64,000 bases of DNA. Origin: Leifsonia sp. AK011. Lineage in GTDB: Bacteria > Actinomycetota > Actinomycetes > Actinomycetales > Microbacteriaceae. Position numbers and translations under genes: made by a program. This document shows positions 8,829 to 17,018 of the stretch, piece after piece; position 1 is the first letter of the stretch, and every line of letters starts with the position of its first letter. The notes below the pieces were generated by a model. That model searched no databases, was not told where the DNA came from, and was given only the letters and a program-made list of their open reading frames with translations. The stretch is from the NCBI RefSeq assembly GCF_013410945.1, contig NZ_JACCCH010000001.1, positions 372,001 through 436,000 on the forward strand, in the 5' to 3' direction.

Positions 8829-9509
8829 TCATGGAAGAGGCTTCGCATTGGAGCCCAGAAGCTCTCTGTTGAGGCCCAGGACGAGATCTTCTAGTGAGGA
8901 GAAACTTGGGGTAGCGAATCTGGAAACATCCACCGGGACCGCGGCGAAGCTGAGCGTGTAGCCACCCATATCCAGATACATCTCGAGCCGCCGAACTTCG
9001 AGGCGCGAGAATCGTGCTTTCCCCAGGCGAAACTCTCCGTGCTTCGGTTCGAGGGTTCTCACTACGACGGAGGGGTTCCCCAAGCTCAGTAACGACACTG
9101 ATCGGCTTCGGACACTGATCGCGTTGACTCGCGACAACTCGGCGACACTCGGGACATCGTGAGACTCACCGAGTGAAGCAAGCGCGGGATAGAAAACGAG
9201 GAGGCCCACTCCGTCCGGGAAATCGCGGACGAGCAAGGTCATGTTCGTCCGAATCCGTCTGCCGCGGACAGCGTGGCTCACGAAGAGGTAACAGACAAAG
9301 CCAACCAGGCAAAGACAAACGATTGTCCCCGCCACGATGTTGACGGTGAACGTGACATTGTCGCCATCTTCACCGGCTTTAACCGCTCTAGTGAACATCA
9401 CGATGAAGCCCAAGACGACTATTGGCAGTGCAATAGCGATCGAGATCAGATAGACCCGGAGTGAGTTTCCCGTGAGCCCACCGCCGGTTGCCTTGCGGGG
9501 TTCGCGCAT
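8829..9509 (-). CDS. Hypothetical membrane protein with two N-terminal helices
   Basis: I do not recognise a family. The 226 residues start at ATG 9509 with a short basic N-terminus (MREPRKATGGG), then two strong membrane segments at about residues 20-38 and 54-78. A soluble C-terminal two thirds follows, rich in beta-type sequence (SVSLLSLGNPSVVVRTL), resembling bacterial PH-like or lipid-facing domains only in general character. It is convergent with hemA, 8 bases between stops, and has no operon partner. Base composition is lower in GC than its neighbours, which hints at relaxed selection or more recent acquisition. Confidence 0.7.
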   Translation of the reverse strand: MREPRKATGGGLTGNSLRVYLISIAIALPIVVLGFIVMFTRAVKAGEDGDNVTFTVNIVAGTIVCLCLVGFVCYLFVSHAVRGRRIRTNMTLLVRDFPDGVGLLVFYPALASLGESHDVPSVAELSRVNAISVRSRSVSLLSLGNPSVVVRTLEPKHGEFRLGKARFSRLEVRRLEMYLDMGGYTLSFAAVPVDVSRFATPSFSSLEDLVLGLNRELLGSNAKPLP

Positions 9510-9633
9510 CGCTCTATCCTCTTTCGTATCCGTTCAGCCCGCTCAACATCCACGGCGCCGTGGCTAACTCCGTCAACACCCCCTGACGCAAGGACCGTTC
9601 ACAAAGTACTCAAGCTGCGTACTTATCTGCGTT

Positions 9634-9647
9634 CCCCCATATGGGGG
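9634..9647. promoter_or_regulatory. CCCCCATATGGGGG palindrome
   Basis: A perfect 14-base palindrome in the 185-base gap between the divergent membrane protein (start 9509) and acetyltransferase (start 9695). Similar CCCCCA-N-GGGGG elements occur at 16092-16106 and 44263-44276, each upstream of a surface gene. It may be an operator; the regulator is unknown. Confidence 0.45.
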
Positions 9648-9694
9648 CGAGAACGCACCACGGCCCCCGTACCCCACCCCGCTACCCTCGAACC

Positions 9695-10240
9695 ATGATC
9701 GCCCCCGACTACTTCCGCGACCAGCAGTCCCTCAAGTCCAGCAACCTGCGGCTCGAGCCGCTAGGCCCGCAGCACTTCGACGGGTCGTGGGCGACGTTGA
9801 ACGATGCGGAGTCGCGTCGGCTTGCTGGCATCCGTATCGAGCGCACTGAGCAGGAGCATCGTGACTGGCTCACCTCGCTCGCGGACGCTCACGATCGTGC
9901 GGACTGGGCGATCCTCACCGCGGATGATGGCACGTTCGTCGGCGAGATCGTGCTGAGCGAGTTCGAGCCGCACAACGAGGCGATGAACCTGCGCATCACG
10001 CTGTCGGGGGCGATGTTCGGTCGCGGATACGGATCCGAGGCGACCAAGGCCGTCGTCGACTACGGACTGCAGGTGGTCGGGCTGCACCGCATCAGCTTGC
10101 GCGTGGTCGACTTCAACACGCGGGCGCAGCGCGTCTACTCGAAGGTGGGGTTCCACCCTGAGGGACTGCTGCGGGACGCCTGGTTCTGGGACGGCGAGTG
10201 GTCCGACGTGGTCGTGATGGCGATCGTCGCGGGGCACTAG
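9695..10240 (+). CDS. GNAT-family N-acetyltransferase (RimJ/RimL-like)
   Basis: Acetyl-CoA-dependent acetyltransferase, 181 residues from ATG 9695. It has the RimJ/RimL-like layout: an N-terminal SNLRLEPLGPQHFDG strand-helix, a central GEIVLSEFEPHNEAMNLRI, the acetyl-CoA pyrophosphate loop MFGRGYGSEATKAVVDYG (about 107-124) and the typical ending GLHRISLRVVDFNTRAQRVY. The substrate cannot be told. An upstream in-frame start at 9641 would cross the CCCCC palindrome and is less likely. Confidence 0.88.
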   Translation: MIAPDYFRDQQSLKSSNLRLEPLGPQHFDGSWATLNDAESRRLAGIRIERTEQEHRDWLTSLADAHDRADWAILTADDGTFVGEIVLSEFEPHNEAMNLRITLSGAMFGRGYGSEATKAVVDYGLQVVGLHRISLRVVDFNTRAQRVYSKVGFHPEGLLRDAWFWDGEWSDVVVMAIVAGH

Positions 10241-10422
10241 CGCGGCGAGACTCCAGCGGTGGTGAGTTGCACCTTGGCGAGAGTCACCACGGGTGGAGTC
10301 TCGGCGGCAGGCGTGACGGGATGCACACGCTCGCGCCGACACGCCGGTGCGGGGTGTCTCGGGCCGGCGTGTCACGGAGGATCGGTGCATCCGGGGACCG
10401 CACCGCACGCTCAATCCGCTTC

Positions 10423-10476
10423 AGTTGCCCAGTTCGGCCAGTGCACAGCGCGAAACACTGGCCGAACTGGGCAACT
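10423..10476. terminator. Perfect 21-bp inverted repeat between convergent genes
   Basis: Arms at 10423-10443 and 10456-10476 are fully complementary (core GCCCAGTTCGGCCAGTG) with a 12-base loop. The element sits between the convergent acetyltransferase (stop 10240) and GH3 gene (stop 10497), where a two-way terminator is expected, although there is no U-tract. The preceding 180 bases hold no gene I can support. Confidence 0.65.
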
Positions 10477-10496
10477 CACGGGAGGGGAGCCGCGCC

Positions 10497-12734
10497 CTAC
10501 CTCCGGAACCACCCCGCGATCGTACGGATCACCGGGTTGTTCGCGACCGCGAGCAGCAGCGGCAGCATCCGCATTTGCTCCCCAACACCCGGGAAGCGCA
10601 TGAGTCGACGAATCGGCACCGTCGCGACCATGTCGAACACGTTGGCCCCGAGCTCATCGGCACCGCCCGCGCGGCGCATCGCGAACGACAGCACCGGTCC
10701 GGTCACCGGATGCTCGAGCAGGTCGGTCACGGACGATTCCAGCGTCAGCTTCCGTGGCGCGGGCCCGCGCTTGTGCACGGTCGCGGTGAGCGCGATGTCG
10801 TGCGCGTTATGTCCAATCTCGATGGCATACGAGCCGCCGTGCACGAGCCAGCCGTCGGTGAGGGTGTCCCAGTAGGCGAAGGCACGATCATCCAGCTCGA
10901 ACGTCACGACCATCGAGGCACCCGGCTCGAGCATCACCTTCTCGAAGCCGCGCAGTTCGCGCACCGGTCGCGACACCGGCGACGCCGCCGGCCCCACGTA
11001 CAGCTGCACCACGTGCGATCCCGAGCGCGAACCCGTGTTCGTCACCCGCACCGAGGCCGAACTCCCCGAAGCGACCAGATCACTGAACTCGAACGTCGTG
11101 TACCCGAGCCCGTGCCCGAACGGGTAGCGCACGGGCACGTCCACCGTCTCGTAGTACCGGTACCCCACGAACACGCCCTCGCCGTAGCGCACGACGTTGT
11201 TCTCTCCCGGAAAATTCAGGTAGCTCGGGGTGTCCTGCAGGCGGAACGGGATGCTCTCCGTCAACCGCCCCGAAGGTGCAACCACCCCGAACACAACATC
11301 GGCTACCGCCGGGCCTCCGGCCTGCCCGAGAAGCCACGCCTCCACGATGGACGCTACCGAGTCATGCCACGGCTCGAGGGTCACAACCCCGCCGTTGGTC
11401 AGCACGACCACCGTGCGCGGGTTCACCGCGGCGACGGCCTTGATGAGCGCGATTTGGTCGGCCGGCAGGTTGAGGTGGTCACGGTCGAAGCCCTCCGACT
11501 CCTCCATCGGCGGGAGGCCGACGAAGAGCACCGCCGCGTCTGCGGAGCGAGCTGCGTCCACCGCCTCATGGAGAAGTTGCTGATCAACGTGCTCGTCGAG
11601 ACGGTAACCGGGTGCGAAGGTTACATCGGCGATCTCCTCGAACGCGGGGAGCGCGGCATCCACTCGGGTGGGCGTGACCTGCGAGCTGCCGGCACCCTGG
11701 AACCGTGGGGTGCGGGCGAACTCGCCGATGACCGCGACGCTGGAGCCGGGGGTGAGCGGTAGCACCGAGCCCTCGTTGCGCAGGAGCACGATGGACTCGG
11801 CGGCGGCCTCACGCGCGAGACCGTGGCGTTCCACCACGTCGAGGTGGGGTGAACTATCGGAGACGGGCAACGCATCAACCCCGACCGTGCCGGAGCGGAG
11901 GCGGCGCACGAGCCGTCGCATCCGCTCGACGGAGAGGTCGAGCACGTCCTCGTCGAGGTCGCCGGAATCGAGTGCCGCCAGCAGAGCTGACCGAGAGTCC
12001 TTCTGCGGCCCCGGCATCTCGAGATCGAGCCCCGCCGCGAGAGCGGCAACGGCCCCGTCGACGGCACCCCAGTCCGAGAGCACGACGCCCTCGAAACCCC
12101 ACTCGTCGCGCAGCAGGTCAGTGAGCAGCCAGTGGTTCTCAGCAGCGGCCACCCCGTTGATGCGGTTGTACGAGCACATCACGGTCTCGGGCTTCTCGCG
12201 CTTCACGATGCGCTCGAAGGCGGGCAGGTAGATCTCGCGCAGCGTGCGGTCATCGACCTCGGCGCTCACCGTCATGCGCGCGGTCTCCTGGTTGTTGGCC
12301 GCGAAGTGCTTGAGGGATGCCCCGACCCCCCGTGACTGCACACCCCGCACCCACGCGGCCCCGAGCTCGCCACTCACGAACGGGTCCTCGGAGATGTACT
12401 CGAAGTTGCGCCCGCACAGCGGGGACCGCTTGATGTTCACGCCCGGGCCGAGCACGAGATTGACGCCCTGCTCGACGGCTTCCTCGCCGATGGCCTGGGC
12501 GACCCGCTCGATGAGTGAACGGTTCCAGCTCGAAGCCAGACCTACCGCTGGCGGGTAGCAGGTGGCGGGCTCGCTGCCGCCGAGGCCGAGGTTGTCGCCG
12601 TGGTTCGGCTGGTAGCGCAGCCCGTGCGGTCCGTCGCTCATCGTGATCGACGGGATGCCCGGAACCGCCGCCGTCGTCCAGTAGCTGTCGCCCACCACGA
12701 GGGAGGTCTTCTGCTGGCGGGTGAGCCGGGTCAT
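10497..12734 (-). CDS. Glycoside hydrolase family 3 beta-glucosidase
   Basis: Retaining exo-glycosidase, 745 residues, most likely a beta-glucosidase. Its domains in order are the GH3 N-terminal barrel with SDGPHGLRYQ near residue 33 and the nucleophile aspartate in GVVLSDWGAVDG (about 210-221), the GH3 C-terminal sandwich starting about residue 310 (ESIVLLRNEGSVLPL), and a fibronectin-III-like C-terminal domain with the hallmark GSRSGSHVVQLYV. No signal peptide is visible, so it is probably cytoplasmic and acts on imported oligosaccharides, though no transporter adjoins it. The C-terminal 90 residues after the FnIII-like domain are an unassigned extension. Confidence 0.93.
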   Translation of the reverse strand: MTRLTRQQKTSLVVGDSYWTTAAVPGIPSITMSDGPHGLRYQPNHGDNLGLGGSEPATCYPPAVGLASSWNRSLIERVAQAIGEEAVEQGVNLVLGPGVNIKRSPLCGRNFEYISEDPFVSGELGAAWVRGVQSRGVGASLKHFAANNQETARMTVSAEVDDRTLREIYLPAFERIVKREKPETVMCSYNRINGVAAAENHWLLTDLLRDEWGFEGVVLSDWGAVDGAVAALAAGLDLEMPGPQKDSRSALLAALDSGDLDEDVLDLSVERMRRLVRRLRSGTVGVDALPVSDSSPHLDVVERHGLAREAAAESIVLLRNEGSVLPLTPGSSVAVIGEFARTPRFQGAGSSQVTPTRVDAALPAFEEIADVTFAPGYRLDEHVDQQLLHEAVDAARSADAAVLFVGLPPMEESEGFDRDHLNLPADQIALIKAVAAVNPRTVVVLTNGGVVTLEPWHDSVASIVEAWLLGQAGGPAVADVVFGVVAPSGRLTESIPFRLQDTPSYLNFPGENNVVRYGEGVFVGYRYYETVDVPVRYPFGHGLGYTTFEFSDLVASGSSASVRVTNTGSRSGSHVVQLYVGPAASPVSRPVRELRGFEKVMLEPGASMVVTFELDDRAFAYWDTLTDGWLVHGGSYAIEIGHNAHDIALTATVHKRGPAPRKLTLESSVTDLLEHPVTGPVLSFAMRRAGGADELGANVFDMVATVPIRRLMRFPGVGEQMRMLPLLLAVANNPVIRTIAGWFRR

Positions 12735-12776
12735 GCCGCTACTTTACGGCGCGGACGCCGCACCTTCCCTGCTCGT

Positions 12777-12850
12777 TTCTCCGGAGCATCCGGCTCCAAC
12801 GCACAGGGGTAACGGGAATCACCGGCGTGTTGAGCGAAACCTCCGGAGAA
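12777..12850. repeat. Inverted repeat with 54-base spacer (element A)
   Basis: Arms TTCTCCGGAG (12777-12786) and CTCCGGAGAA (12841-12850) are perfectly complementary around a 54-base spacer. Arm sequence and spacer length match the element at 35585-35670. It lies upstream of the GH3 gene and downstream of the surface-protein gene. Confidence 0.6.
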
Positions 12851-12897
12851 GAGGAAATGGAGAACGAGGGGATGGGAAAGAAGAGCCGCCGTTAATG

Positions 12898-12939
12898 TCG
12901 TCAGGGTCCCCCCGGAATGACCCGGGAAGACCCTGACGA
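12898..12939. terminator. Terminator-like hairpin after the surface-protein gene
   Basis: An 11-base outer stem (TCGTCAGGGTC at 12898-12908 with GACCCTGACGA at 12929-12939) encloses a second stem CCCGG/CCGGG around AATGA. It lies 41 bases past the stop of the minus-strand surface protein. Confidence 0.7.
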
Positions 12940-12979
12940 GCTTGCTGTGGTGCTGTGGTGCTAGGCGCCTACCTGCCGA

Positions 12980-15868
12980 TTAGTCGGCGGTCGGCTTGCG
13001 ACGCAGGAAGTACAGTCCGAGACCCGTCAGGATCACGAGCAGTCCAGCCCACACGACACCCGCGGATGCCGCGGCACCGGTGAAGGCGAGCTGAGCGGGC
13101 GTCGGCGGGACGGCCGATGCGCACTCACCGGCGGGCAGAGCGAAGCTCAGCACGACGGGTTCGTCCTTCCACGCTTCGTTGAGCGTGTCGTCTTCGTTGG
13201 TCGGCGAGGCCACCAGCGTGATCGTGGTCGGCTCTGTCACCTTGTAGGTTCCCGCCTCGACGACCGTTCCGTTGACCGTCCACGTCACGTCGCCGAACTC
13301 GGCGCCGATCGTGTAGCTGCCATCCGTGGTGCAGGTGAGAGGGGTGGAGTCGTACGCGGGGAGCACGTCGGCGAGAGTCGGCGGCTCGTGCGGTCCGTCA
13401 CAGAGGGGCGTTGCATCCGGGTAGGCCAGGTCGATCACGAGTGACGGGTTCACGTGGACCGTCGCGGAGGTGATGCCACGCACCCAGGCGAAGTTGCCCG
13501 TGGTCTCCTGCCAGGTTCCATCGGAGAGCTGCTCCCAGCCCGGCCAACCGGTCGCGTTGCCCTCGGAGTCGACGGATGCACCGGGCCAGAGGTTCGCGCC
13601 ACTCAGCTCCCACTTGCCCGAAGTCTCGTTGTAGACGAGATCACCGAGGTCGATGGTCTGCTCGTTCGTGCCATCCGACAGCACGAGCGTTGCGTGCTTC
13701 GTCGGAACCTGGTTGTCGGGGTCGCTCATCGACACCGACCACGAGATCCACGGGGCGTCGAGCTTGCACTCGCCCGCCGCGAAGGAGCCCTCGAGGCTCG
13801 GCTGCTCCGGCGTGCAGTCCACCGCCGAGTCGACGGCGGTGAAGGTCCACGTGTGGGTGTCACCGGTCCAGTCGTCGGGTGCCGGGTTCGCGCCAGCGAG
13901 CGAGTAGCCGTTGAGTGCGGTCGCCGTGACGGTGTGCGTGCCGGGGGTGACCGAGGTGAACTCGTCCGTGACCACGACGTCGTCGATGCGGTACTCGACG
14001 TTGGCGTTGAGCTGGATGCGGATCCAGCTCGTAAGCTCGGTGGCGTCGGTGACCTCACAGGTCGAGGCGGTGGGGTCAGTCACCGTGACGACACAACCCT
14101 CTTCCGAGACCTCGGACGGCAGCGGTGCGCGCGTGGTGGTGACGGACTCGCCCTCGACCCACTCGCCGTAGCCCCACGTGAGCGTCTCGGTGTCGAAGAC
14201 CGGCTCCGCGGTGTACGTGGTGGTGACGATGGTCACGACGGTGTCGTCACAGTCGAAGGATGCAACGGGGCGCTGCTCGACCTTCGGCTCCGGCTTCTCG
14301 TACGTCGGGCACGGGCTGATCTCGAGCGAGAACGTCTTGCCCGCGGCGATCACCGTGTACGTGCCTCCTGCGGGGAGCACGTTCGGCGCGTCCACGACGA
14401 CGGACTCACCGGCGTCGACCGTGCGGTCGTAGACGCCCTGGAAACCCTGGAGGGAGAAGGTGACGGGCACGTTGCTGTCGGTGTTATCGTACGTGATCTT
14501 CACGGTGCGGTTACCCGCGGTGCCGTCGGTGTAGTACACGCAGTCGCCCACGACCTTGGTGACGTCGGGCGAGGTGTAGCACTCCTCGTCCTCGCCGGTG
14601 AGGTCGGCGCCGGGGGTTCCTGTTGCCGTTCCGGTCTTGACTCCGGATCCGTCAGCACCCCAGGTGATGACGAGCGGGTCGTTCGAGCGGGGGGTGGTGA
14701 GGGTGGAGTAGCCGGGGGTTGCCTGGAACGTCTGGCCTGCGCCGTAGGTGACCGTCACGGTCTCCTCGGACGGGTTGAAGATCTTCCAGGTGTTGTCGGC
14801 GTCGACAGCACACTCGGGCACGTAGGTGATCGTGAGCGCGACCGTGACGTCGTCACAGACGCCGCCGGTGTTCTTCGGTGCGAGCGGGCCACTCAGCGTG
14901 ATCGTCTTCTCGCCGTTGGGGAAGAGGTGGTCGGTGTTGGCGGTGGCGACGACCGAGTAGCTGTTCTCGGTGATGACGGGCGTGCCGAACGTCGCGTTCG
15001 AGATGGCGCCGAGGGCGAAGGTTGCGCTCTGCTCACAGGTGGGGGGCGTGATCACGACGGCAGCCGAGGCGTCCTTCGGCAGGTCGCCACAGGTCAGGCT
15101 CGCGCCATCGGCACCGAAGTGCCAGTTGTGTCCGTCGAACTGGATCCAGGTGACCGTGAACGGGCCGGTGATGTACGCGGAGTAGTTGTAGGTCAGGATG
15201 CCGGAGTTCTTCTGCTCGACCGTGATCGGCAGCCAGATCTGGCTTCCATCGAGTTTCGTGACGCGCAGCACGAGCCCCGAGCCCGCGTTGGCGACACCGC
15301 CCTGACCGGCGCTCTGCCACTGGTCGACGTAGGCGCTCGTCTGCTTCTCGACGCCGTTCTGGCGGATCGTCATGTTGATGTAGTTGCCGTTGGTGAGGGC
15401 GGCGTTCAGGTAGACGGTCGCGTTGGTGCAGTCCACGGTGTCGTCGTGCTGGGTGTAACAGGTCGCATTCGACGGAATGTTCAGCGTGCCCGTCTGGGAG
15501 ACGAGGTCACCCTGCGAGTGGTTGGTCCACTGCACGTTCACCTTGAAGGAGTAGTTTCCGGGAGTGACACCAGCCTGAACGCCGGTGACGTAGCTCGTGT
15601 TCTTGACGGTGAGGCCCACGAGGGTCGGCGTCGTGGTGACCGGATCACCCGAACCCGTGCTCTGCGACTTAATGGTCGCCGTCTCGTTCGGGTACGACGT
15701 GTCGCCCGTCACCTTCCAGGTGATGTCGAACTTGCCCGTGGTCGGGTTGCACGCGTAGGTGCCGGACACCGACGGGTGCGTGGCAGAGGCGGGGGCTGCG
15801 ACGGCGACGAACGAGAGGCCTAGGGCCAAGAGGACGGTCGAGGTGATCGCGAGGAACTTCTTCAGCAC
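12980..15868 (-). CDS. Large secreted surface protein with LAFTG cell-wall anchor
   Basis: A 962-residue exported protein of unknown binding role. The start is GTG 15868, preceded by AGGAG with a 9-base spacer, and it gives a typical signal peptide (VLKKFLAITSTVLLALG, cleavage after PASA, about residue 30). The body is Thr/Val/Ser-rich beta-sandwich-like sequence with several Cys pairs, including a segment GTHTVTATALNGYSLAGANP of the kind seen in surface repeats. The end is a sortase signal: LAFTG at 927-931, a hydrophobic stretch and a basic tail LRRKPTAD. LAxTG motifs are the known targets of class E sortases in actinobacteria; no sortase gene is in the window. Confidence 0.85.
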   Translation of the reverse strand: MLKKFLAITSTVLLALGLSFVAVAAPASATHPSVSGTYACNPTTGKFDITWKVTGDTSYPNETATIKSQSTGSGDPVTTTPTLVGLTVKNTSYVTGVQAGVTPGNYSFKVNVQWTNHSQGDLVSQTGTLNIPSNATCYTQHDDTVDCTNATVYLNAALTNGNYINMTIRQNGVEKQTSAYVDQWQSAGQGGVANAGSGLVLRVTKLDGSQIWLPITVEQKNSGILTYNYSAYITGPFTVTWIQFDGHNWHFGADGASLTCGDLPKDASAAVVITPPTCEQSATFALGAISNATFGTPVITENSYSVVATANTDHLFPNGEKTITLSGPLAPKNTGGVCDDVTVALTITYVPECAVDADNTWKIFNPSEETVTVTYGAGQTFQATPGYSTLTTPRSNDPLVITWGADGSGVKTGTATGTPGADLTGEDEECYTSPDVTKVVGDCVYYTDGTAGNRTVKITYDNTDSNVPVTFSLQGFQGVYDRTVDAGESVVVDAPNVLPAGGTYTVIAAGKTFSLEISPCPTYEKPEPKVEQRPVASFDCDDTVVTIVTTTYTAEPVFDTETLTWGYGEWVEGESVTTTRAPLPSEVSEEGCVVTVTDPTASTCEVTDATELTSWIRIQLNANVEYRIDDVVVTDEFTSVTPGTHTVTATALNGYSLAGANPAPDDWTGDTHTWTFTAVDSAVDCTPEQPSLEGSFAAGECKLDAPWISWSVSMSDPDNQVPTKHATLVLSDGTNEQTIDLGDLVYNETSGKWELSGANLWPGASVDSEGNATGWPGWEQLSDGTWQETTGNFAWVRGITSATVHVNPSLVIDLAYPDATPLCDGPHEPPTLADVLPAYDSTPLTCTTDGSYTIGAEFGDVTWTVNGTVVEAGTYKVTEPTTITLVASPTNEDDTLNEAWKDEPVVLSFALPAGECASAVPPTPAQLAFTGAAASAGVVWAGLLVILTGLGLYFLRRKPTAD

Positions 15869-16091
15869 TGGGGGAATCTCCTGGGTAAGGGAGTTCGGGC
15901 CGCGCCCAGCGTGGTGCGTCTCGGAAGGAGAATGCGCCTGATCGGGGTAAGGCTCGAGCGCGTTGGTTATCGGGGTTAAATCCATTCGGGTGTATGGACT
16001 TATCCAACGCGCCTTCACCGTAGCATGTCCGCAAAAGGGGGGACAAGCCGAAATACCGGATTCGTTACCTAAAGGGGTACAAGCCCGACTA

Positions 16092-16106
16092 CCCCCAGAA
16101 CGGGGG
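16092..16106. promoter_or_regulatory. CCCCCA-N4-GGGGG motif upstream of surface protein
   Basis: CCCCCAGAACGGGGG lies in the gap between the serine hydrolase stop (16110) and the surface-protein start (15868), about 225 bases upstream of that start. It resembles the elements at 9634-9647 and 44263-44276. The rest of the gap (15869-16109) shows no gene. Confidence 0.4.
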
Positions 16107-16109
16107 CCG

Positions 16110-17018
16110 TCAGTGCACGTACTCCAGGATGTCCATTCCTACGGTGCGCATCGCGTCGAGTACACGCAGCCGAGCCTGGAGCCCGTCGTCGTTGAACTGT
16201 ACGGACACGGCGTAGGCCACGGCCCGGTTGGTGCCGCGGAGGGCTCCGGCTTCGGCTCGGACACCGGCATCCGTTCCGGTCTTGTTGACGAGGAGCGTGT
16301 TGTGGTCGGCCCCGCGGTGCGAGAGCGGATCGAGACCGAACGCACTGGCCACCATGGAGAGGTCACTGTTGAGGGAGAGCCAGCCCATGACCCGCTGGCT
16401 CGTGAGCGGGTCCACCACCTCACCGCGCGCGAGAGCGGCGAACAGCCAGCTGAGCTCGGTCGTCGATCCGACGGACAGTTGGGGCGCGTCATCCGGCCCC
16501 CTGCTGTCGCGAACCAGGTCGAGCAGGGCGGTACGCATGAGACCGAGCGACTCCGTCCTCGCGCGCACGGCGCTCAGGCCGACCTCGCGCAGGAGCACAT
16601 TCGTCGCGAGGTTGTCGCTGGAGGCAGCGACAAGAGTGGCGAGGTCAGCGATGGGAAGCGATGGTGCCTGAAGGTGCTGCCACAGGCCGGAGTCGGCGAC
16701 GGCATCCTTCGCCGTTTTGTCGAGGATGCCGTAACCCGAGAACTCGCGGTTGGTCAGGCGCGCCGACACCTCAATGAGGAGGAGCACCTTGCCGATGCTC
16801 GCCGTCGGGAGCACGATCCGGTCGTCGATCGCGAGCAACGTCTTGCCCGAGTTGAGATCGATGACGCTCGCCGAGACCTGGGCCCCCTCGAACGCCAGCC
16901 GCCCGAGCGCGGCGAAAGTGCCGGCGAAGCTCTCGGCAACACCGGTTCCGGAGTGACGCGCGGCCCTCGGGGCACGCACTCGCTCCCAGCGCTCTCGGGT
17001 TCGGGTGATCTCTACCAA
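16110..17018 (-). CDS. Class A beta-lactamase-like serine hydrolase
   Basis: A 302-residue serine hydrolase with every class A active-site element: SxxK in TASIGK (Ser74, Lys77), SDN at 134-136, an omega-loop Glu in TTELSW (Glu188) and KTG at 246-248. It could be a beta-lactamase or a D-Ala-D-Ala-related enzyme. Unusually, no signal peptide or lipobox is visible, so as annotated it would be cytoplasmic, which argues against a plain resistance enzyme. The TTG start at 17018 overlaps the end of the M13 peptidase gene by 7 bases. The start is uncertain, and a later GTG near residue 14 is possible. Confidence 0.82.
   Translation of the reverse strand: MVEITRTRERWERVRAPRAARHSGTGVAESFAGTFAALGRLAFEGAQVSASVIDLNSGKTLLAIDDRIVLPTASIGKVLLLIEVSARLTNREFSGYGILDKTAKDAVADSGLWQHLQAPSLPIADLATLVAASSDNLATNVLLREVGLSAVRARTESLGLMRTALLDLVRDSRGPDDAPQLSVGSTTELSWLFAALARGEVVDPLTSQRVMGWLSLNSDLSMVASAFGLDPLSHRGADHNTLLVNKTGTDAGVRAEAGALRGTNRAVAYAVSVQFNDDGLQARLRVLDAMRTVGMDILEYVH

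Noticed and set aside
13454-15823. 789-residue plus-strand frame opposite the surface protein
   Set aside because: Composition is dominated by Arg/Asp/Val/Gly without any motif, and the opposite strand has a signal peptide, ribosome site and anchor signal.
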